Positions 8,596 through 15,815 of a DNA stretch of 51,437 nt are shown here, piece after piece (positions within the stretch are counted from its first letter, which is position 1; every line of letters begins with the position of its first letter). The translations under genes were made by a program, and so were the position numbers. The stretch covers positions 1 through 51,437 of the forward strand of contig JADMJS010000411.1 of NCBI GenBank assembly GCA_018780435.1. Direction: 5' to 3'. Origin of the DNA: Myxococcales bacterium (GTDB taxonomy: Bacteria > Myxococcota_A > UBA9042 > GCA-2863065). Below the pieces are notes generated by a model that worked only from the letters and a program-made list of their open reading frames with translations, was not told where the DNA came from and did not search any database.

Positions 8596-10985
8596 ACGGC
8601 GATCCACGCGTGCCGCTCCTGAACGTCCTCCCCCGCGTCTCGAGCCCGCCTCAAGACGCCTCGAAGCTCCACGTCCGCGGCGCCTCCGAGTTCATCGACG
8701 ACCGCCCGCCGGTCGCCGGCGAGATCCAGGTCGGCGTCATCGGTTCGCGCCATGCCCACGCCCGCATCCTCGGCGTCGACCCTTCGGCGGCGCTGGCGCT
8801 CCCCGGGGTGCTGGCGGTCTACACGGCGCGCGACTTCCACGAGAACATCTGGGGCACCATCTTCAAGGACCAGCCGCTCCTCGCGGACGACGTCGCGCGT
8901 TACGCCGGTGAGCCCATCGCCGTCGTCGCCGCCACCTCGCGTGAGGCGCTGGCGGCCGGCAAAGCCGCCATCAAGGTCGACTACGAGGTCCTCCCCGCGA
9001 TCCTGAGCATCGACGCGGCCCGTGCAGCCAAGTCCTTCATCGCCTACGAGCGCCGCATCGTGCGCGGCGACACCGCGGCCGCGTTCGCGTCGGCGCCGCA
9101 CGTCTTCGAAGGGCACACGACGCTGCAAGGCCAGGATCACTTCTATCTGGAGTCGCAGGCCTGCATCGCCTATCCGAAGGAAGACGGCCAGGTCGAGATC
9201 CACGCGTCGTCGCAGCACCCGACCGAGGTGCAGCACCTCGTCGCCCACGCGCTCGGCGTCCCCTACCACTCGGTGGTCTGCATCGTGAAGCGTATGGGCG
9301 GCGGCTTCGGCGGCAAGGAGTCGCAAGGCGCGCCGTTCGCGGCCTACGCGGCGCTCGCGGCGACGCGGCTCGGCCGTGCGGCGCGTGTCGTCTTGTCGAA
9401 AGACGACGACATGATCATCACCGGCAAGCGCAACCCCTTCCAGAACGAGTGGAAGGTCGCGGTCGACGCCGAGGGCCGGCTCCTTGGGCTCGAGGTGCAC
9501 TTCTGGTCGGACGGCGGCGCCTACGCGGACCTGTCGACGTCCATCATGGAGCGCGCCATGCTCCACGCCGACAACGCCTACTACCTGCCCGCGGCGACGA
9601 TCATCGGGCAGGTCTGCCGCACCCACAATCACCCGCACACGGCTTTCCGCGGCTTCGGCGGGCCGAAGGGGGTCGCGACGATCGAGGCCATCCTCGAGGA
9701 GGTCGCGCACCGGCTCGGGCTCGACGCGCTCGACGTGCGCAAGCGGAACGCGTACGGCGGCCCCGGGCGTGACATCACGCATTATGGGCAGCGTCTCGAG
9801 AACAACCTCATGCCCGGCCTCTTCGAGACGCTCGAAGCGCGCTGCGACTACCGGACGCGACGGGCGGCGGTGGATGCGCACAACGGTAGCAATACCGACA
9901 CCTTACGCGGCCTGTCGCTGACCGCGGTCAAGTTCGGGATCTCGTTCACGACGCGCTATCTGAACCAGGGCAACGCGCTCGTGAACGTGCACCAGGACGG
10001 CACGGTGCAGGTCGGCACGGGCGCGACCGAGATGGGCCAGGGCGTGAACATGAAGATCGCGCAGGTCGTCGCGGGCGCCTTCGGCATCGACGTCGGCGCC
10101 GTGCGCGTCATGCCGACGAACACCGAGAAGAACCACAACACCTCGCCGACGGCGGCGTCGAGCGGGACGGACCTGAACGCGCAGGCGGCGCTCATGGCGT
10201 GCGAGCGCATCCGCGAGCGCCTCCTGCGCGTCGCGGCCGCGGTCTTGCCGCTCCCCGACGAGCGTCGTCCGAGCCGCACCGCGGGGCTCGGCACGGAGGT
10301 GGAGGTCACCGAGGGGCCGGCGGACTACCGCGAGGGCGACGTCGAGTACGGAGATGGCTACGTCTGGCTACGCCAGGATCCGGCCCGCCGCCTCGCGTTC
10401 TCGGACCTCTGCCGAGAGGCCTTCCTGTCCCGCGTTCAGCTCGGTGACTACGCGTTCTTCCGCATCCCGGGCATCGCCTTCGACAAGCTGGCTGGTCAGG
10501 GCGACCCCTTCTTCTACTTCACGCAAGGCGTCGCGGCGGCGGAGGTCGAGATCGACCGCTACACCGGCGAGAACAAGGTGCGGCGCGTCGACGTCCTCAT
10601 GGACCTCGGGATCCCGATCAACCGCGGCATCGACATCGGCCAGATCCAGGGCGCCTTCGTCCAGGGCATGGGCTGGGTCACGACCGAGAATCTCGTTTAC
10701 GACCAGGGCTTCCTCGTGTCGCACTCGCCATCGACCTACAAGATCCCAAACGTCCAGGACACGCCGCGCGTCTTCAACGTCGACCTCGTCGAGAACACGG
10801 GGAACCGAAAGAACGTCGGCGGCAGCAAGGCCGTCGGTGAACCGCCGCTCCTCCTCGCCACCTGCGTCTGGACGGCGATTCAGGACGCGCTGAACGCCGC
10901 GCGCCCGAAGGACGCGCCGGTGCGGCTCCCGGTCCCCGCGACGCTCGAGACCATCCTGCACCTCCTACCCGAGCCGAGCGCATGA
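8592..10985 (+). CDS. xdhB: Xanthine dehydrogenase molybdopterin-binding subunit
   Basis: The 797-residue catalytic subunit. The aldehyde oxidase/xanthine dehydrogenase a/b hammerhead domain (about 25-140) is followed by the molybdopterin-binding domains. Visible motifs are the Gly-rich MGGGFGGKE, the substrate-pocket AFRGFGGPKG, GTGATEMGQGVN, SPTAASSGTDLN, and the catalytic base Glu750 in GGSKAVGEPPLLLA. This Glu is expected to activate the Mo-OH for hydroxylation of purines. Length and domain order match bacterial XdhB. It overlaps xdhA and xdhC by 4 nt each, so the three genes are one translationally coupled unit. Confidence 0.95.
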   Translation: MNGDPRVPLLNVLPRVSSPPQDASKLHVRGASEFIDDRPPVAGEIQVGVIGSRHAHARILGVDPSAALALPGVLAVYTARDFHENIWGTIFKDQPLLADDVARYAGEPIAVVAATSREALAAGKAAIKVDYEVLPAILSIDAARAAKSFIAYERRIVRGDTAAAFASAPHVFEGHTTLQGQDHFYLESQACIAYPKEDGQVEIHASSQHPTEVQHLVAHALGVPYHSVVCIVKRMGGGFGGKESQGAPFAAYAALAATRLGRAARVVLSKDDDMIITGKRNPFQNEWKVAVDAEGRLLGLEVHFWSDGGAYADLSTSIMERAMLHADNAYYLPAATIIGQVCRTHNHPHTAFRGFGGPKGVATIEAILEEVAHRLGLDALDVRKRNAYGGPGRDITHYGQRLENNLMPGLFETLEARCDYRTRRAAVDAHNGSNTDTLRGLSLTAVKFGISFTTRYLNQGNALVNVHQDGTVQVGTGATEMGQGVNMKIAQVVAGAFGIDVGAVRVMPTNTEKNHNTSPTAASSGTDLNAQAALMACERIRERLLRVAAAVLPLPDERRPSRTAGLGTEVEVTEGPADYREGDVEYGDGYVWLRQDPARRLAFSDLCREAFLSRVQLGDYAFFRIPGIAFDKLAGQGDPFFYFTQGVAAAEVEIDRYTGENKVRRVDVLMDLGIPINRGIDIGQIQGAFVQGMGWVTTENLVYDQGFLVSHSPSTYKIPNVQDTPRVFNVDLVENTGNRKNVGGSKAVGEPPLLLATCVWTAIQDALNAARPKDAPVRLPVPATLETILHLLPEPSA

Positions 10986-11764
10986 CGGTCGCCGCGAGGG
11001 CGGTCCTCGCCCGGCTCGGCGAGCTCGGCGACACCGGCGCGGTCGTCATCACGCTGGTCGCCGCCCGCGGCAGCGCGCCACAGGAGGTCGGCGCGAAGGC
11101 GCTCGTCACGGCGTCCGGCCTCGACTGCGGCACGGTCGGCGGCGGCAAGCTCGAAGCCGCGGCCGTGCGCCACGCGACGACGCTGCTCGGCACCGGCCAA
11201 GTCGACCTCGTCACCTGGAACCTCCAGACCGACATCGGCATGACCTGCGGCGGCGTCGTCACCGTCCTCTTCGAAGCCTACGGCCCCGCGCCCTGGCGAA
11301 TCGCCCTCTTCGGCGCCGGCCACGTCGCGCAGGCGGTCGCGCGGCTCCTCGTCCCACTCGACTGCCAAGTCGACGTCATCGACCCCCGCCCCGACTGGCT
11401 CGCGAAGCTCCCATCGGCACCCAACCTGCGCGCCCGCCTCGACCCCGCCCCCGCGCGCCTCGTGGCGGGCCTCCCAGACGGCACCTTCGTCGCCGCCTTG
11501 ACCCAGGGCCACGCGACCGACCTCCCGGTGCTCACGGAAGCGCTGCGCTGGGGCCGCTTCGGCTACCTCGGCGCCATCGGCAGCGCCGTGAAGGCGTCGA
11601 GACTACGCCGCGAGCTCGAAGAGGCCGGCCTCGACCCCTCGCCACTCCACTGCCCGATCGGCCTGCCCATCGGCCGCAGCGAACCGGCGGAGATCGCGAT
11701 CTCCATCGTGGCGCAGTTGCTCGAGATTCGGGACCGGCGGGGGGCGGGCGGCGCTGGCGGGTGA
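10982..11764 (+). CDS. xdhC: XdhC-family molybdenum cofactor insertion/sulfuration chaperone
   Basis: A 260-residue XdhC/CoxI-family protein. The N-terminal XdhC/CoxI domain shows ARGSAPQEVGAK, CGTVGGGKLE and the conserved GMTCGG with its Cys. The C-terminal Rossmann-like domain shows LFGAGHVAQAVA, VDVIDPRPDW, LTQGHATD and YLGAIGSAVKASRLR. XdhC proteins bind the molybdenum cofactor, assist its sulfuration and pass it to XdhB. Its position as the third gene of the xdhABC operon (4-nt overlap) fits this role. The C-terminus is a short Gly/Ala/Arg tail. Confidence 0.92.
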   Translation: MTVAARAVLARLGELGDTGAVVITLVAARGSAPQEVGAKALVTASGLDCGTVGGGKLEAAAVRHATTLLGTGQVDLVTWNLQTDIGMTCGGVVTVLFEAYGPAPWRIALFGAGHVAQAVARLLVPLDCQVDVIDPRPDWLAKLPSAPNLRARLDPAPARLVAGLPDGTFVAALTQGHATDLPVLTEALRWGRFGYLGAIGSAVKASRLRRELEEAGLDPSPLHCPIGLPIGRSEPAEIAISIVAQLLEIRDRRGAGGAGG

Positions 11765-11806
11765 GCGTCTCGACGTCCGCGAGGCCGTTGAACCGGCCGG
11801 TCGCCC

Positions 11807-12109
11807 GTGCCCAGCGACAGCTACATCGGCGCCCCGACGACCACTACATCGGCCCATCGTCTCGAAACGAACGGCGCCGTGAACGGCACGAACGGCCACG
11901 AAGTGCATGAAGACTGCGCCGGTCTCGGGATGACGTGTTCGGTCATAGGCGGCCGTGACTACCCGCATGCGCAATGCATGGGCGCCGACTCGATCACCCC
12001 CACGTGCACGGATGGGATCCTCACGATAACGACGCCGACGAAGACCTTCGAGACCACTTGCGCCAAGCTTGGCATCGCGTGGTGTGAAGACGGGCACTGC
12101 ACTTCCTGA
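11807..12109 (+). CDS. Small Cys-containing protein, possibly the remnant of a secreted protein
   Basis: A 100-residue reading frame with six Cys in its C-terminal two thirds (DCAGLGMTC, AQCMGAD, TPTCTDGILT, TTCAKLGIAWCEDGHC). The pattern of an N-terminal D-C-A-x-L-G-x-x-C followed by C-A-x-L-G repeats resembles disulfide-rich C-terminal segments of secreted myxobacterial proteins. There is no signal peptide: the frame begins at GTG 11807 with a low-complexity Thr/Asn stretch, and a stop lies just upstream (11789). It may therefore be the decayed end of a longer gene rather than an intact one. The rest of the 11765-12133 interval holds nothing recognisable. Confidence 0.4.
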   Translation: MPSDSYIGAPTTTTSAHRLETNGAVNGTNGHEVHEDCAGLGMTCSVIGGRDYPHAQCMGADSITPTCTDGILTITTPTKTFETTCAKLGIAWCEDGHCTS

Positions 12110-12133
12110 TCGCTGGAGCTCGCACTCCCCGCC

Positions 12134-12801
12134 TCAGGACAAGGTCTCTAGTCGACCGACCCATTCGCTGAATCGCGGGCAGGCAGAACGTAGCCGTTGC
12201 AGCCCAACTTCCGCGAGCGCCGTGGGACCGTGCACGGTCTTCTGGTAGCCTGGGACGTAGCTGAGGAGGCGCTTTGAGGGCGCCGTCGTAGGGCCATCGT
12301 TGACGTCTTCGGGCGGCGTGGTTCCGATCGACCGCTCCAGGTTCGTGATGCCCTCGAGCTGGCTCGGTAAGGAAAACTGCAGCTTCAAAGAGGGGAGCGC
12401 AGCGAGCACGAGCGCCTCGAACTCGTACTTCATGAGGAAGGGGATAAACCGCCAATCGTTGATGTCGTCCGCCATCGCTCTTTCGAGCGCCTCGACCTTC
12501 CCCGAGACCGTGGGCACTCCAGAATCGAGCCCGGGAAAGTCGTTCGGCAGTCCGTAAAGATCGAAGAGCGTCGACACGCGGACGTCGTCGCGAGTGTCGG
12601 AAGCGAGGAGGCGACGCATGTCCGGCTGCCAACCGCTTAGGATCCGCCACCTCGTTGCGTCGTGCGTCGTCTCGTCGCGAGAGTCTTCCCCACGATGCTC
12701 GCCGACGTGTAGACACCCCTGGCACTCAAGTGGGGGCCGAGCACCTTGTCGACGAAGCCCTTTTCGGTCTGCCCTTCGACGACCACGAAGAGGCGGCTCA
12801 A
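12134..12801 (-). pseudogene. DUF4276-like Toprim-type protein, frameshifted
   Basis: Two fragments in different frames together make one DUF4276-like protein. The N-terminal part begins at TTG 12801, overlapping the ATPase stop by 4 nt (TTGA), and reads SRLFVVVEGQTEKGFVDKVLG; VEGQTE is the Toprim-like acidic motif. The C-terminal part, in another frame, reads PDMRRLLASD, then LFDLYGLPNDFPG, then FLMKYEFEALVLAALP, all conserved in DUF4276. The second frame is open back to the G run on the minus strand (CCCC at 12688-12691). One extra G there would join the halves as SASIVG + EDSRDETTHDATRWRILSGW. Either a real 1-nt deletion or a homopolymer sequencing error explains this. An intact product would be about 222 residues. 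It is coupled to an AAA ATPase, as in OLD-like ATPase/Toprim pairs. Confidence 0.75.
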
Positions 12802-13910
12802 GGGCGTCCTCCGAGGAGGCCCTTGTCGAACAGCTCCGAGAGCGAGTAGTCGTCGAGCCACGCGTCGAGCTGGGCTTCGTCGAGGCGCCTCAGCACGCTC
12901 GCCCCAGCGATGCGCTCCACGACGACCACCTCGGCCGGCTCGAAGTAGTCTAGAAACGCGGTCGACTGCGTCGCGAAGAGGATCTGGGTCTGCGTCGAGA
13001 CGGACCGGGCAAGCTCGGCGACGAGCCCAATGGCCGCCGGGTGTAGCCCGAGCTCGGGCTCGTCGATACTCAAGAACTTCGGGAGACGGTCCGACGGCTG
13101 TGCGAGCGCGGTGATGAGGGCGATTGCGCGTAGGGTCCCATCTGAGAGCTGATGCGCTCCGAAACGTTCGTCCTGATCGTCGATCCAGTCGAGACGAACC
13201 GACTCGCCCCCCTCACCCGTCGGCGTCGGGCAGAGCTCCTTCAACGATGGCGCGATGCGGCGGACGTAGTTCTCGACCCGGTACCAAGCGACCTGGTCCG
13301 ACTCGGTCTCTCCGCGCTTCAGTCGAAACAGGAAGGCGGCGAGATTGCTCCCGTCAGAGCGGAGAAACTGATCGTCGACAGCCCGAGCATGACTACGCAA
13401 GGCAGATCGCATCGACGTGTCGTGGAAGTGGAAGAAGGTGAGGTTGCGGAGCCAGAAGTTGACCGTCCGGGCCGTGACGTCCGAGGGCACGTGGTTCTGA
13501 AGCTCCGACTCCGTATGCCCGCTGCCGAGGAGTCTCATCTTCATCGGTGCCTGGGGGCTACTCTGGTACCCCACTGACTCGCTGAGGTAGACGAGCCGAT
13601 CACCGGCGGAGTAGCCGAACTCCGCCTCATAACGGTTACGGTGGGAGTCCTGTTCGAACTCGATGCTGAGGGACAGTGTCGGCGTACGCTTGGGACCATA
13701 GTGAAGCAGAGCGGACGCCCCGCCCGACTCCGCGACGAAGCGCTGAAGCGACCCTGTCCTCATCAACGGGAGGAGCTTCAGGGCCCGCAGGAGGTGCGAC
13801 TTGCCGGCGCCGTTGGGACCGATGAGCACCGTCAGCCGGCCTGGGCTGAGAGCCAATGACGACCACGAGCCCAGACCCGTCGCTCGAATCTCGACGATCC
13901 CGTCTTCCAT
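12798..13910 (-). CDS. AAA/ABC-type ATPase of the OLD-like family, partner of the DUF4276-like gene
   Basis: A 370-residue RecF/SMC-like ATPase. The N-terminal strand is followed by Walker A GPNGAGKS, an ABC signature HQLSDGTLRAIAL, Walker B FLSIDEPELGLHP and a switch histidine region (ATQSTAFLDYF). There is no coiled coil or fused nuclease, so this is the stand-alone ATPase half of a split ATPase + Toprim system. The start at 13910 is chosen because GAGGAAG lies just before it and the protein then opens with the usual DGIVEIRATGL strand; an in-frame start 81 nt upstream adds a low-complexity leader. The following gene overlaps by 4 nt. Such pairs are common in anti-phage defence loci, but no direct defence evidence exists here. 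Confidence 0.88.
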   Translation of the reverse strand: MEDGIVEIRATGLGSWSSLALSPGRLTVLIGPNGAGKSHLLRALKLLPLMRTGSLQRFVAESGGASALLHYGPKRTPTLSLSIEFEQDSHRNRYEAEFGYSAGDRLVYLSESVGYQSSPQAPMKMRLLGSGHTESELQNHVPSDVTARTVNFWLRNLTFFHFHDTSMRSALRSHARAVDDQFLRSDGSNLAAFLFRLKRGETESDQVAWYRVENYVRRIAPSLKELCPTPTGEGGESVRLDWIDDQDERFGAHQLSDGTLRAIALITALAQPSDRLPKFLSIDEPELGLHPAAIGLVAELARSVSTQTQILFATQSTAFLDYFEPAEVVVVERIAGASVLRRLDEAQLDAWLDDYSLSELFDKGLLGGRP

Positions 13911-14164
13911 GTTCTTCCTCGCCGCCGAGCTCGCCAGAGGTGCGGTCGCCTCCATCGTATCCGAAACGGACCGAAGGTCCGAATCACCCATCGAATGGCG
14001 AGAACGCCCTCACGCGCGGTACACCTTCACCACCGAGGGATAGACGCTTGGCTCCGTAGCCCGAGCCTGTGACGAGGATTTGGCCTATCTACGGGGCGAC
14101 CTACTCCACAAAGCCGCCCCTGCTCCCACACCCTCCCTGTGGGCAGTCCCAAAGGGCGCCGAGC

Positions 14165-15520
14165 TCAGATCTTCTTGGTCTGGTTCAGCGCGCCCTGAGT
14201 CTTCAGCTCGCGGATGTAGAACCGGGACTCTTCCGCCCGCGGTCCCCCCTCGACCACGGACTGCTCGAACAAGGCGATGGTCTCCGCCCGTCTGCCGCCG
14301 AGGTGTCGGAGACACTGCGCTCGGCTGAAGGTTATTGCGGGCCGGTGAGCTAGCCGGTCGGCGATGGTCAGCTTGTCGTAAGCGTGACCATAGTCCCCGG
14401 CCGTGAAGAGCTTCGCCCCCTCGTCGAAGTGAGCCTTGGCCGCGCCCGTGTCAAGTGACTCCACTCCCGACTTCTCGGGCCCTCGGAGCTCCGTCAGGAA
14501 CTGCTTCGCCTCGTCGGTGCGCGGGCCGCCTTCGGTCACGTATTGATCGTAGAGCACAATGGCCTCGGGGGAACGACCGCCGACGAGGCGCAGCGCCTGC
14601 GCTCGGTCGAAGGTCAGCGCCGCCCGGTGAGCCAAGTTGTCGGCGATCGTGAACTCGTCGTAGGCGTGGTTGAACTGCTTGGCATTGAAAGCCGCTTCGC
14701 CCTTCACATACGCCGCCTTCGCAGCACCGACATCGACGGTCTCATCCCCCGATTTCGCTGGACCCCGGAGGTCATCGATGTGGGTCTGAGCATCGGCAGC
14801 CCGCGGCCCGCCTTCCGCGATATGGAGTTCGAAGAGGGCGATCGCGTCCTGTCGCCGCCCACCGAGGCGGCGCAGACACTGCCCCCGACTGAACGTGATA
14901 GACGAGTGGTGGTACTGCTCGTCCGCCGCGGTCATCAGGTCGTAGGCGTGCGCGAACTCACCCCGCTCGTACGCATCCGATCCGCGCTGGAACAACTTCT
15001 TGGCGACAGCGGTCGGGGTCTGCACCTCCGACGGCGTGCTGTCGAGCGCCGCCCAGGTGAGCGGCCCGACGATCCCGTCGACCGGCATCGGCGCGTGCGC
15101 CGACTGAAACTGTCGAACTGCCTTGTCGGTGAGCGCCCCGAAGTCGCCATCGACGGCGAGGTGCTGAGTGACCTCATCGACGTGGTTCAACATCGACTGT
15201 AGCTCGACCACGGAGTCGCCGTTCGCGCCCACGCGGAGCTGAGGCCGCTCGCCACCAGTGAGACTCGGCGTCGTGGATCCGAGCCCGCCTGCCGCGGTCA
15301 TATTCGCTGTCGCCGCCGCAGGCCCCGAGGTCGTCGCAGAGGGAGCCATGGTGGTAGGGCTCAAGCTAGTCGTCGGCGACAGGATAGCCGCTTGCTGCGA
15401 GTAGCCCTTCCCAGCCAAGGACCGTTTGAGCGCGCTGGCGCCCGGCGGTCCCGGCTCGGCCGGCTGTCTTTCACGTGCTGAGGACGGCGAAGACTCAAGA
15501 TTCTGAACGCGATGCATCAT
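14165..15520 (-). CDS. Peptidoglycan-binding domain protein with three TPR-like repeats
   Basis: A 451-residue protein without signal peptide or membrane helix. Residues 30-49 form a short helix-like motif (SLAGKGYSQQAAILSP), followed by a Thr/Ser/Ala/Pro-rich linker. A PG_binding_1 domain follows (about 92-160: LRVGANGDSVVELQ, VDGDFGALTDKAVRQFQ, VDGIVGPLTWAALD). Three tandem repeats of about 94 residues (170-253, 265-347, 359-440) each contain an A/Y-rich helix pair, R-x-L-G/V-G-x-R and E-G-G-P-R, as in TPR-like arrays. The function is unknown. The N-terminal motif recalls proteins associated with contractile injection systems, but none of those structural genes is in the window. It stands alone on the minus strand. 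Confidence 0.8.
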   Translation of the reverse strand: MMHRVQNLESSPSSARERQPAEPGPPGASALKRSLAGKGYSQQAAILSPTTSLSPTTMAPSATTSGPAAATANMTAAGGLGSTTPSLTGGERPQLRVGANGDSVVELQSMLNHVDEVTQHLAVDGDFGALTDKAVRQFQSAHAPMPVDGIVGPLTWAALDSTPSEVQTPTAVAKKLFQRGSDAYERGEFAHAYDLMTAADEQYHHSSITFSRGQCLRRLGGRRQDAIALFELHIAEGGPRAADAQTHIDDLRGPAKSGDETVDVGAAKAAYVKGEAAFNAKQFNHAYDEFTIADNLAHRAALTFDRAQALRLVGGRSPEAIVLYDQYVTEGGPRTDEAKQFLTELRGPEKSGVESLDTGAAKAHFDEGAKLFTAGDYGHAYDKLTIADRLAHRPAITFSRAQCLRHLGGRRAETIALFEQSVVEGGPRAEESRFYIRELKTQGALNQTKKI

Positions 15521-15815
15521 GATGCTCTATCACTCGGCCGGCGCATATCAAGTCTTGAGCGCCAGTCTCGTGGGACTTCACAGAAGCGGTCGCAACGGCG
15601 TTCTCCAAGGTTCTGTTGGCCAATCCCGCCGCCAGCCGATTCGACGCTAAACAGACGCTACATTCTAGTGCTGCCCGGGCGATTTGAGGTCAAGTCGCTG
15701 GGCCTAGGGCTGGGGCTCGAAGGGAGCCGCCCCCCTCTTCACGTCCTCACGCACCTGACAGCGGCGCGGCGGTGGGCAAGCGGGACGAGGTGACGTCCGT
15801 TCTAACCCTGTGAGC

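Noticed and set aside
7003..8607. Long open frame antisense to xdhA
   Set aside because: It is a product of high GC and codon bias: Arg/Glu/Ala-rich composition, no motif, and it mirrors a well-supported gene.
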